A DNA stretch of 44,515 nucleotides from QNFN01 sp964195335 (GTDB lineage Bacteria > Pseudomonadota > Gammaproteobacteria > QNFN01), in assembly GCA_964195335.1 (NCBI GenBank), contig CAXMPC010000045.1, forward strand, positions 1-44,515, read 5' to 3'. Within the stretch, counting starts at the first letter, position 1; the number at the start of each line of letters is the position of its first letter. The position numbers and the translations under genes are program-made. Of this stretch, positions 8,566-16,667 are shown in pieces. The notes under the pieces were generated by a model that worked only from the letters and a program-made list of their open reading frames with translations, searched no databases and was not told the origin of the DNA.

Positions 8566-10109
8566 GTAAAGAGATCCTGCTGGTCGTGGACGCCGTCTCG
8601 CACGAGAAGAGCGTCGAGAAAGAGATTATTTTCGAGGCGATCGAACTGGCGCTGGCGTCGGCGACGCGTAAGAAAAATAGAAGCGACATCGAAGTGCGCG
8701 TCGCGATCGATCGCGCCACCGGTGACTACGCTACCTTCCGCCGCTGGGAGGTGATCTCGCCCGAGGTCGACCTCAGCGAAGAGGAGGAACTCGAGGAGTT
8801 CGAGTTCCACCCCGAGCGTCAGGTCTGGCTCGACGATGCACAGGAACAGGATCCCGGGCTCCAGGCCGGTGACTTCATCGAGGAGCCGATGGATTCGGTC
8901 GAGTTCGGCCGCATCGCTGCCCAGGCCGCCAAGCAGGTGATCGTACAGAAGGTGCGCGAGGCCGAGCGGGCCCAGATCGTCGAGGCCTACACCGGCCGCG
9001 AGGGTGAGTTGGTCGGCGGCGTCGTCAAGCGGGTCGAGCGCGGTAACGTCTACATCGATCTCGGCGGCAATGCCGAGGCGGCGATCTTCCGTGAGGAGAT
9101 GATCCCGCGCGAAGCCGTGCGTGGCGGCGACCGTATTCGCGGCTACCTGCGCGAGGTACGTTCAGAGCCGCGCGGGCCGCAGCTGTTCGTCACCCGCACC
9201 GCGCCTGAACTGCTGATTGAGTTGTTCCGCCTCGAGGTGCCAGAAATCGGTGAAGGCCTGATTGACATCCTTGGCGCCGCGCGCGATCCAGGTTCCCGGG
9301 CCAAGATCGCGGTGCGCTCGAACGAGCCGCGCATCGATCCGGTTGGTGCCTGCGTCGGCATGCGCGGATCGCGCGTGCAGGCGGTCTCCAACGAACTCGC
9401 CGGAGAGCGCGTTGACATCATCCCGTGGAACGACAATGCCGCCCAGCTGGTGATCAACGCCATGCAGCCGGCCGACGTCCTGTCGATCGTGGTTGACGAA
9501 GAGCGCCACAGCATGGATCTCGCCGTCGACGAGGAACAGCTATCGCAGGCAATCGGACGCGGCGGCCAGAATATCCGCCTCGCTTCACAGCTGACCGGCT
9601 GGGACCTTAACGTCATGACCCTTGAGGAAGCCGAAGCCAAGAGCGATACCGAGACGGCCAAGGCTCATGCGGTGTTCATGGAGCAGCTCGACGTCGACGA
9701 GGAGGTTGCCGTGATCCTGGTGCAGGAGGGTTACACCACTGTCGACGAGGTCGCCTTCGTGCCCGAAGAGGAACTGCTCGAGATCGAGGAGTTCGAAGAA
9801 GGGATCGTGCAGGAACTGCGCAACCGCGCGCGCGATGTCCTGCTGATGCAGGCGATCGCCAAGGAAGAGAAGCTCGACGGCGTAGAGCCGGCCGATGACC
9901 TGCTCGAGATGGACGGCATGGAACGCCAGCTCGCCTTCGAGATGGCCAGCCGCGGCATCGTCACCATGGAGGATCTCGCTGAGCAGGACGTCGATAGCCT
10001 CATGGAGATCGATGGCATGGAAGAAGAGCGTGCCGGCGAACTGATCATGACAGCGCGCGCGCCGTGGTTCGAGAACGAGAACGAGAACGAGAACGAGGCC
10101 GAGGCCTGA
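8562..10109 (+). CDS. nusA: Transcription termination/antitermination factor NusA
   Basis: A 515-residue RNA polymerase-binding elongation factor. In order it has the N-terminal RNAP-binding domain (about 1-130), an S1 domain (about 135-200, containing VKRVERGNVYIDLGG), two KH domains (about 225-350, with CVGMRGSRVQAVSNEL and AIGRGGQNIRLASQLTGW), and two C-terminal acidic helix-hairpin-helix repeats (about 365-500), as in E. coli. It is about 20 residues longer than E. coli NusA, mainly through a Glu/Asn-rich tail encoded by a six-base tandem repeat. In E. coli NusA represses its own operon by promoting termination in the leader; the hairpins upstream of rimP fit such control, but that is inference. 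Confidence 0.97.
   Translation: MSKEILLVVDAVSHEKSVEKEIIFEAIELALASATRKKNRSDIEVRVAIDRATGDYATFRRWEVISPEVDLSEEEELEEFEFHPERQVWLDDAQEQDPGLQAGDFIEEPMDSVEFGRIAAQAAKQVIVQKVREAERAQIVEAYTGREGELVGGVVKRVERGNVYIDLGGNAEAAIFREEMIPREAVRGGDRIRGYLREVRSEPRGPQLFVTRTAPELLIELFRLEVPEIGEGLIDILGAARDPGSRAKIAVRSNEPRIDPVGACVGMRGSRVQAVSNELAGERVDIIPWNDNAAQLVINAMQPADVLSIVVDEERHSMDLAVDEEQLSQAIGRGGQNIRLASQLTGWDLNVMTLEEAEAKSDTETAKAHAVFMEQLDVDEEVAVILVQEGYTTVDEVAFVPEEELLEIEEFEEGIVQELRNRARDVLLMQAIAKEEKLDGVEPADDLLEMDGMERQLAFEMASRGIVTMEDLAEQDVDSLMEIDGMEEERAGELIMTARAPWFENENENENEAEA
10071..10094 (+). repeat. Tandem hexanucleotide repeat (GAGAAC)x4 at the 3' end of nusA
   Basis: Four perfect in-frame copies of GAGAAC encode Glu-Asn four times, followed by GAGGCC twice (Glu-Ala) and the stop. 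The unit is a multiple of three, so copy-number change would only alter tail length. Confidence 0.9.
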
Positions 10110-10131
10110 TTCGGGCCCGGGAGAGACAGGC

Positions 10132-12687
10132 ATGCCCGATTCGACAGTTAAACAGCTCGCAGATGTAGTCGGCATTCCGGTCGACCGGTTGCTGATCCAG
10201 TTCGCCGAGGCCGGCCTGAGCAAGGACGGGCCCGACGCGGCGGTCAACGATCAGGAGAAGGTGACGCTGCTGCAGTTCCTGCGCACCGCCCACGGTAAGG
10301 AGACGGCCGCCGATCCTACCGGCTCGCCGCGCAAGGTGACGCTGAAACGCAAGTCGGTAAGCGAACTGCGCCAGCGTCAGAGCCTGCCGGGCGGACAGAG
10401 CCGTAACAAGACGGTCAGCGTCGAGGTGCGCAAGAGCCGCACCTACGTCAAGCGCTCCGCCGAGGAGGCCGAAGCGGAGCAGGCCGAGGCCGAAGAGGCA
10501 CGCCGGCGCCTGGCTGAATTGCAGCTCGACAAGGCAGCCGGCGAGGAGCTCGTACGTGGCCAACTGGCCAAGCGGCTCGACGCCGAGGAAGAAAAACGCC
10601 GGGCCGAGGAAGAGGAAACCAAGGCGCAGTCCGATGAACTCGAGCGCAAGCGCGCTGAGGAAGACGAGGTCAAGCGCCAGGCCGAAGAGCTGGCACGGAG
10701 CCAGGCCGAGGATGCGGCCCGGGCCAAGGCGGCGCCTGCCCGCGCCAAGCCGGCGGAAAAGGCCAAGCCGGATCGTGGTAGCAAGGACAAACGCTCGAGC
10801 CGTTACGGTCGCAAGGAACTGCACGTCGCCAGCGAGAAGAGCGGCCGACGCAAGAAGGCCCCGCGCGTGCGTGGACATGCGGCACGCACCGCCGCGACCA
10901 CCGAACATGGATTCACCCTGCCTACCGAACCGGTGGTGCGCGAGGTGATACTGCCTGAGACGATCACTGTCGCCGAGCTCTCCCAGCGCATGGCGGTCAA
11001 GGCGGCCGAGGTGATCAAGGCGATGATGAATATGGGCGTCATGGCGACCATCAACCAGTCCATCGACCAGGACACCGCGGTGCTGGTGGTCGAGGAGATG
11101 GGCCACAAGCCCAAGCTGACCACCGACAGCGACATCGAGGAGAGCCTGCAACTCGACACCGTGGGCTCCGCCGAAACCGTGCGTCGGCCGCCAGTGGTCA
11201 CCATCATGGGGCACGTCGACCACGGCAAGACCTCACTGCTCGACCACATCCGCGCCAGCAAGGTGGCTGAAGGCGAGGCCGGCGGCATCACCCAGCATAT
11301 CGGCGCCTACCACGTTGACACCGACAAGGGCACGATCACCTTCCTCGACACCCCGGGCCACGCGGCATTCACCGCCATGCGCGCCCGCGGTTCCCAGGTG
11401 ACAGACATCGTCGTGCTGGTGGTCGCTGCCGACGACGGCGTCATGCCGCAGACCATCGAGTCGATCCAGCACGCCAAGGCGGGCTCGGTGCCGCTGGTGG
11501 TTGCGGTCAACAAGATCGACAAACCCGAAGCCGATCCCGACAAGGTCAAGCAGGAGTTGACCCAGCACGAGGTGATCCCGGAAGACTGGGGCGGCGACAC
11601 CCAGTTCATCCACGTTTCGGCAATGACCGGTGAGGGCATCGACACACTGCTCGACGCCATCCTGCTGCAGGCCGAGGTGATGGAACTCGCAGCACCGGTC
11701 GAGGAAACCGCACGTGGCGTCGTGCTCGAGTCACGCCTTGAGAAGGGTCGTGGTCCGGTGGCGACGGTACTGGTCAAGAGTGGCACCCTGCGCAAGGGCG
11801 ACGTCGTCCTGTGCGGTTCCGAGTTCGGGCGCGTGCGTGCCCTGTTCGACGAGGCCGGTCACTCTGCCGACAGCGTTGGGCCGTCGATGCCGGCCGAGGT
11901 GCTCGGACTTTCCGGAACGCCCAACGCAGGTGATGAGGTGGTGGCGCACCCGGACGAGCGCAAGGTGCGCGAGATTGCGTCATTCCGCCAGACCAAGGTC
12001 CGCGAGATGCGCCTGGCAAAACAGCAGGCGGCCAGGCTCGAGGATATGTTCTCGCAGATGGAGGCCGGCGAAAGCCAAACGCTCAACCTGGTCATCAAGG
12101 CCGACGTGCAGGGCAGTGTCGAGGCCTTGCGCGACTCCCTGACCAAGCTTTCCAACGACGAGGTCCGCGTGCGCGTGATTGCGTCTGGCGTTGGCGGCAT
12201 CACCGAGTCCGACGTCAACCTGGCCGCGGCATCGCAGGCGGTCATGGTCGGCTTCAATGTCCGTGCCGATGCCTCGGCCCGGCGCCTGGTCGCCGAAACC
12301 GGCGTCGACCTGCATTACTACAGTGTCATCTACGACGTCATCGACGAAGTCAAGAAAGCACTCTCCGGCATGCTTAAGCCGGAGACCCGCGAGGAGATCG
12401 TCGGCCTGGCCGAGGTGCGCGACGTGTTCCGCTCGCCGAAGCTTGGCGCCATCGCCGGCTGCCTGGTGATGGAGGGCACGGTCAAGCGCTCGAACCCGAT
12501 CCGGGTGCTGCGCGATAACGTGGTCATCTACGAGGGCGAACTCGAGTCCCTGCGTCGCTTCAAGGACGATGTCAACGAGGTTCGCTCCGGGACCGAGTGC
12601 GGCATCGGCGTCAAGAACTACAACGACGTCAAGGTCGGCGACCAGATCGAGGTCTACGAAACGGTCCAGGTACCGCGAGAGCTGTGA
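10132..12687 (+). CDS. infB: Translation initiation factor IF-2
   Basis: An 851-residue GTPase that brings fMet-tRNA to the 30S subunit and promotes subunit joining. The first 55 residues form the IF2N subdomain (VKQLADVVGIPVDRLL). Residues about 100-260 are a long Ala/Glu/Arg/Lys-rich stretch expected to be a charged single helix or coiled coil. The G domain has GHVDHGKT (360-367), DTPGH (from 406) and NKID (about 459-462). Domains II, III and the C-terminal fMet-tRNA-binding domain follow, including YDVIDEVKKALSGML. The initiator tRNA gene upstream in the same cluster is its ligand. Possible internal starts giving shorter IF2 forms were not resolved. Confidence 0.97.
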   Translation: MPDSTVKQLADVVGIPVDRLLIQFAEAGLSKDGPDAAVNDQEKVTLLQFLRTAHGKETAADPTGSPRKVTLKRKSVSELRQRQSLPGGQSRNKTVSVEVRKSRTYVKRSAEEAEAEQAEAEEARRRLAELQLDKAAGEELVRGQLAKRLDAEEEKRRAEEEETKAQSDELERKRAEEDEVKRQAEELARSQAEDAARAKAAPARAKPAEKAKPDRGSKDKRSSRYGRKELHVASEKSGRRKKAPRVRGHAARTAATTEHGFTLPTEPVVREVILPETITVAELSQRMAVKAAEVIKAMMNMGVMATINQSIDQDTAVLVVEEMGHKPKLTTDSDIEESLQLDTVGSAETVRRPPVVTIMGHVDHGKTSLLDHIRASKVAEGEAGGITQHIGAYHVDTDKGTITFLDTPGHAAFTAMRARGSQVTDIVVLVVAADDGVMPQTIESIQHAKAGSVPLVVAVNKIDKPEADPDKVKQELTQHEVIPEDWGGDTQFIHVSAMTGEGIDTLLDAILLQAEVMELAAPVEETARGVVLESRLEKGRGPVATVLVKSGTLRKGDVVLCGSEFGRVRALFDEAGHSADSVGPSMPAEVLGLSGTPNAGDEVVAHPDERKVREIASFRQTKVREMRLAKQQAARLEDMFSQMEAGESQTLNLVIKADVQGSVEALRDSLTKLSNDEVRVRVIASGVGGITESDVNLAAASQAVMVGFNVRADASARRLVAETGVDLHYYSVIYDVIDEVKKALSGMLKPETREEIVGLAEVRDVFRSPKLGAIAGCLVMEGTVKRSNPIRVLRDNVVIYEGELESLRRFKDDVNEVRSGTECGIGVKNYNDVKVGDQIEVYETVQVPREL

Positions 12688-12735
12688 GCCGTCGCGGCAG
12701 CCCCACGTGGTGCCGCGAGACCAAGAGCGCCACCG

Positions 12736-13131
12736 ATGCCCAGGGAATTCAGTCGCAGCCGCCGGGTCGGCGAACAGATTCGCCGGGTCCTGGCGCAGTT
12801 GATCCATGACGAGGTCAAGGACCCGGGTGTCGGCATGGTCACGCTGACCGGGATCGAGGTCAGCCACGACCTGGCCCACGCCAAGGTATTTTTCACCGCT
12901 CTCGCCGACGATCCCGGAATGATCCGTTCCAGCGAGGCGGGCCTGCGCCGGGCGAGCGGCTTCCTGCGCCGGGAACTGGGCCACCAGGTCAAGTTGCGGA
13001 TCACGCCCGAACTGCATTTCACTTACGATCGATCGGTCGAGCACGGCCGTCACCTGACGGCACTGATCGACGACGCCGTCGCCGATTTGCCGGTCGAGAC
13101 CGACGAATCCGACGACACCCCGTCCCGCTGA
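12736..13131 (+). CDS. rbfA: 30S ribosome-binding factor RbfA
   Basis: A 131-residue single-domain KH-type protein that binds immature 30S subunits near helix 1 of 16S rRNA and is needed for late maturation and cold adaptation. Visible hallmarks are the basic N-terminus RRVGEQIRRVLAQLI, the segment VKDPGVGMVTLTGIEVSHDL, and LRITPELHFTYDRSVEHG near the end of the KH fold. Length is typical. It lies 48 bases after infB and 33 before truB, in the standard order. Confidence 0.96.
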   Translation: MPREFSRSRRVGEQIRRVLAQLIHDEVKDPGVGMVTLTGIEVSHDLAHAKVFFTALADDPGMIRSSEAGLRRASGFLRRELGHQVKLRITPELHFTYDRSVEHGRHLTALIDDAVADLPVETDESDDTPSR

Positions 13132-13164
13132 CGCCACCCCCAAACGAACCTGGCAAGGCATACC

Positions 13165-14091
13165 ATGGCCCGCAGACGTCCCCAAGGCCGCCCCGTGAGC
13201 GGCATCCTGCTGCTGGACAAGCCGGTGGGCATGACCTCGAACGCAGCGCTGCAGGTGGTCAAGCGGCTCATGCGTGCGCGCAAGGCGGGCCACACCGGCA
13301 GTCTCGACCCGCTTGCCAGTGGCCTGTTGCCGATCTGCCTCGGCGAGGCGACCAAGGTCTCCGCCTACCTGCTCGATGCCGACAAGCGCTACTGGGTGAG
13401 GATCCGGCTCGGGGTGACCACCACCACCGGCGACGCCGACGGCGAGGTGCAGGAGACGCGCCCGGTCTCGCCGTTCGATGCCGCACGCCTGGAGGAGATA
13501 CTGGCCGGGATGCGCGGCGAGATCGACCAGGTGCCTCCGATGTACTCGGCACTGCGCCACAAGGGGCGGCGCCTGTACCAACTGGCGCGCGAGGGCATCG
13601 AGGTCGAGCGTGCGCCGCGCCGGATCACCATCCATGCACTGGATGCGCTGTCACTGGCTGCAGATGAGATAGAACTCGCGGTGCACTGCTCGAAGGGTAC
13701 CTACGTCCGTACCCTGGCCGAGGAAATCGGAACGGCCCTCGGTTGTGGTGCGCACGTCATCGGCCTGCGCCGCACCGGGGTCGGTCCGTACACCGAGAGC
13801 GGGATGCTGACCCTCGATGCCTTGCGCGACGAGGCCGAGGCCGGTCCGGAATCGCTCGACCACCACCTTTTGCCGATTGTCTCGGCACTTGCCCACTGGC
13901 CGCAGGTGCGCCTGTCATCTGATGCCGCCTACTACCTGCGCCAGGGCCAGGCCGTTGTGGTGCCACGGGCTCCGACCAGCGGCTGGCTCTGCCTGTTCGC
14001 CGATGACGGCGCCTTTATCGGCGTTGGACAGGTCCAGGACGATGGTCGCGTGGCTCCCAGAAGGCTGTTCAACCTGAAGGAAAGCGGTTGA
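13165..14091 (+). CDS. truB: tRNA pseudouridine(55) synthase TruB
   Basis: A 308-residue enzyme that converts U55 in the T-loop of tRNAs to pseudouridine. The catalytic aspartate is Asp48 in GHTGSLDPLASGLLP, the same number as in E. coli. GILLLDKPVGMTSN near the start and CSKGTYVRTLAEEIG near residues 174-188 are also family signatures. The C-terminal 60 residues form the PUA-like RNA-binding domain. It is the last gene before the internal rpsO promoter. Confidence 0.97.
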   Translation: MARRRPQGRPVSGILLLDKPVGMTSNAALQVVKRLMRARKAGHTGSLDPLASGLLPICLGEATKVSAYLLDADKRYWVRIRLGVTTTTGDADGEVQETRPVSPFDAARLEEILAGMRGEIDQVPPMYSALRHKGRRLYQLAREGIEVERAPRRITIHALDALSLAADEIELAVHCSKGTYVRTLAEEIGTALGCGAHVIGLRRTGVGPYTESGMLTLDALRDEAEAGPESLDHHLLPIVSALAHWPQVRLSSDAAYYLRQGQAVVVPRAPTSGWLCLFADDGAFIGVGQVQDDGRVAPRRLFNLKESG

Positions 14092-14143
14092 TCGGGCAGT
14101 GAATTCGGACCCCGCCCAGGCTCACGGACGATACCGAAATGCC

Positions 14144-14173
14144 TTGTGACAAAGGGGCCCGTCAGAGTAAAAT
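14144..14173 (+). promoter_or_regulatory. Putative sigma-70 promoter of rpsO-pnp
   Basis: TTGTGA (14144-14149) and TAAAAT (14168-14173) are separated by 18 bases, matching the consensus at four and five of six positions. It lies in the 127-base truB-rpsO gap and would start transcripts near 14180, about 39 bases before the rpsO ATG. The short leader leaves limited room for S15 autoregulatory structure. Confidence 0.6.
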
Positions 14174-14218
14174 ACGCAATTCACGTCAACAGTAATCAAA
14201 GCGTTCCAGGAGTAGTCG

Positions 14219-14488
14219 ATGTCTCTGTCTGCCGAAGAGAAGACCCAGGTGGTCAACGAATACGCGCGTGGCGCTGGCGACACCGGTTCACCGGAGGTGC
14301 AGGTGGCCCTGCTGACCCGGCGGATCGAAGGCTTGTCCGGCCATTTCGCCAGCCACAAGCAGGATCACCACTCGCGCCGCGGCCTGCTGCGCATGGTCAA
14401 TCAACGTCGCAAGCTGCTCGACTACGTCAAGCGCAACGACCTCGAACGTTACCGTCAGCTGATCGCCCGTCTCGGGCTGCGTCGCTAG
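14219..14488 (+). CDS. rpsO: 30S ribosomal protein S15
   Basis: An 89-residue primary 16S rRNA-binding protein of the platform. The four-helix fold and conserved stretches are evident: TGSPEVQVALLTRRI, the loop FASHKQDHHSRRGLLRMV (contacts rRNA helix 22), and LDYVKRNDLERYRQLIARLG. The AGGAG at 14208-14212 is six bases before the ATG. S15 represses its own translation in E. coli; no comparable structure was worked out here. Confidence 0.98.
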   Translation: MSLSAEEKTQVVNEYARGAGDTGSPEVQVALLTRRIEGLSGHFASHKQDHHSRRGLLRMVNQRRKLLDYVKRNDLERYRQLIARLGLRR

Positions 14489-14511
14489 ATCCGGTCCGGG
14501 AGCAGAATATC

Positions 14512-16596
14512 GTGACAATAGTCAGCAAGAGTTTTCGTTACGGCAAGCACAACGTCACCCTCGAGACCGGCGAGATTGCCCGCCAGGCAACCGGCGCGGT
14601 CATGGTCCGCATGGACGACACCGCCGTGTTGGTCACCGTGGTCGGTCGCGACAAGGCCGATCCGGGTCGCGACTTTTTTCCGCTGACCGTCAACTACCAG
14701 GAGCGGACCTACGCGGGTGGCAAGATTCCGGGTGGATTCTTCAGACGCGAGGGCCGACCGGGCGAGAAAGAGACCCTGACCTGCCGCCTGATCGATCGTC
14801 CTATCCGACCGCTGTTCCCCAAGGGTTTCCTCAACGAGGTGCAGATCGTCGCTACGGTGGTATCGGCCGAACCGGACATCGATCCCGATATTCCGGCCAT
14901 GCTCGGCGCCTCGGCGTGTTTGGCGATCTCCGGAATCCCGTTCGCAGGCCCGATCGGTGCGGCCCGTGTCGGTTACCGTGACGGCGAGTACCTGCTCAAC
15001 CCCACCTATTCCGAACTGCAGGAGTCGCAGCTCAACCTGGTGGTCGCCGGTACCGAGAAGGCGGTCCTGATGGTCGAGTCCGAGGCGGAGGAGCTTGCTG
15101 AAGAGGTGATGCTCGGCGCGGTACTGTTCGGCCACGAGCAGATGCAGCAGGCGATCAGCGTGATCAACGAGCTGGTGGCCGAGGTCGGCAAGCCGCGCTG
15201 GGATGTGCAGGACAAGGTCATCGATTCGGAACTGGTGGAGAAGGTTCGCGCGAGCTGCGAGGCGGCGATCGGCGAGGCCTACACCATCAGCGAAAAGCAG
15301 GAGCGCTACGCGCGCATCGGTGAGATCCGTGCCGCCTTAACCGCCGAACTGGCTGCAGGCGATGCACCGGCCCACGACGCCGGCGAGGTGCTCGAGGCGT
15401 TCGGTAAGATCGAAAAGGCGCTGGTTCGCGGGCGCATTATTGCTGGCGAGGCGCGCATCGACGGTCGAGACCGTTCTACGGTCCGCAAGATCACAGTCAA
15501 GACCGGCGTACTACCACGCGCCCACGGCTCGGCGCTGTTCACTCGCGGCGAAACCCAGGCGCTGGTCGCGGCGACCCTCGGTACGGCACGCGACGCGGCG
15601 ATCATCGACGCCCTGGAGGGGACCTACAAGGAGCCGTTCATGCTCCACTACAACTTCCCTCCCTACTGTGTTGGTGAAACCGGATTCATGGGCTCGACGA
15701 AACGGCGCGAGATCGGTCACGGGCGTCTCGCCAAGCGCGGCGTACTGGCATCGATGCCGGACATGGAAACCTTCCCCTACACCATCCGCGTGGTTTCCGA
15801 GATCACCGAGTCGAACGGTTCGAGTTCGATGGCCTCGGCCTGTGGCAGCAGCCTGGCGCTGATGGATGCCGGCGTGCCGGTCACGACTCCGGTGGCGGGT
15901 ATTGCCATGGGTCTGATCAAGGAGGGCGACCAGTTTGCGGTGCTGAGCGATATCCTTGGCGACGAGGACCACCTCGGCGACATGGACTTCAAGGTGGTTG
16001 GCAGCGGGCAGGGCATTACCGCGCTGCAGATGGACATCAAGATCGATGGCATCACCCGCGAGATCATGGAGGCGGCCCTGGCCCAGGCACGCGATGGCCG
16101 CATGTATATCCTCGGCGAAATGGCCAAGGTGATCAGCGCTCCGCGTGACGACATTTCCGAGTTCGCGCCGCGGATCATCACCATCAAGATCGATCCCGAA
16201 AAAATCCGCGATGTGATCGGCAAGGGCGGTTCGACCATCCGCGCCATCACCGAAGAGACCGGTGCCACCATCGATATTACCGATGACGGTACGGTCAAGA
16301 TCGCCTCGGTCGACAAGACCGCCGGCGACGCGGCACGCCTGCGCATTGAGGAGATCACCGCTGACGTCGAAGTGGGCAAGATCTACAACGGCAAGGTGGT
16401 CAAACTGATGGACTTTGGCGCCTTCGTTTCGATCCTTCCTGGCCGCGATGGCCTGGTCCACATCTCGCAGATCTGCGAGGAGCGGGTGGAAAACGTCAGC
16501 GACAAGCTGACCGAAGGCGACATGGTGCGGGTCAAGGTGCTAGAGGTAGATCGTCAGGGCCGCGTCCGCCTGAGCATGAAGGCGATCAACGAGTAG
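14512..16596 (+). CDS. pnp: Polyribonucleotide nucleotidyltransferase (PNPase)
   Basis: A 694-residue phosphorolytic 3'-5' exoribonuclease and degradosome partner. Order: first RNase PH domain (about 10-145, with FFPLTVNYQERTYAGGKIPG), helical linker, second catalytic RNase PH domain (about 310-540, with ESNGSSSMASACGSSLALMD and LGDEDHLGDMDFKV), KH domain (IGKGGSTIRAITEETG) and S1 domain (VVKLMDFGAFVSILPGRDGL). The GTG at 14512 is chosen because its protein begins as homologues do; the open frame extends upstream only across rpsO. It ends at MKAINE, lacking the Ala/Pro/Glu-rich tail of E. coli PNPase. Only 23 bases separate it from rpsO. Confidence 0.97.
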   Translation: MTIVSKSFRYGKHNVTLETGEIARQATGAVMVRMDDTAVLVTVVGRDKADPGRDFFPLTVNYQERTYAGGKIPGGFFRREGRPGEKETLTCRLIDRPIRPLFPKGFLNEVQIVATVVSAEPDIDPDIPAMLGASACLAISGIPFAGPIGAARVGYRDGEYLLNPTYSELQESQLNLVVAGTEKAVLMVESEAEELAEEVMLGAVLFGHEQMQQAISVINELVAEVGKPRWDVQDKVIDSELVEKVRASCEAAIGEAYTISEKQERYARIGEIRAALTAELAAGDAPAHDAGEVLEAFGKIEKALVRGRIIAGEARIDGRDRSTVRKITVKTGVLPRAHGSALFTRGETQALVAATLGTARDAAIIDALEGTYKEPFMLHYNFPPYCVGETGFMGSTKRREIGHGRLAKRGVLASMPDMETFPYTIRVVSEITESNGSSSMASACGSSLALMDAGVPVTTPVAGIAMGLIKEGDQFAVLSDILGDEDHLGDMDFKVVGSGQGITALQMDIKIDGITREIMEAALAQARDGRMYILGEMAKVISAPRDDISEFAPRIITIKIDPEKIRDVIGKGGSTIRAITEETGATIDITDDGTVKIASVDKTAGDAARLRIEEITADVEVGKIYNGKVVKLMDFGAFVSILPGRDGLVHISQICEERVENVSDKLTEGDMVRVKVLEVDRQGRVRLSMKAINE

Positions 16597-16619
16597 GAAC
16601 ACCGCCTTACTACATGATG

Positions 16620-16647
16620 AAAAAGGGGAGCTTCAGCTCCCCTTTTT
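16620..16647. terminator. Bidirectional rho-independent terminator between pnp and glnD
   Basis: AAAAAGGGGAGC, loop TTCA, then GCTCCCCTTTTT. The seven-pair GC stem is flanked by an A-run on the left and a T-run on the right, so it can stop both pnp (plus strand) and glnD (minus strand) transcription. It sits between the convergent stop codons at 16596 and 16668. Confidence 0.92.
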
Positions 16648-16667
16648 CATTTGTCTCGATACCTGCC

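Noticed and set aside
11980..13635. Long antisense open frame opposite infB-rbfA-truB
   Set aside because: It spans three real genes and a gap on the other strand, as chance open frames do in high-GC DNA.
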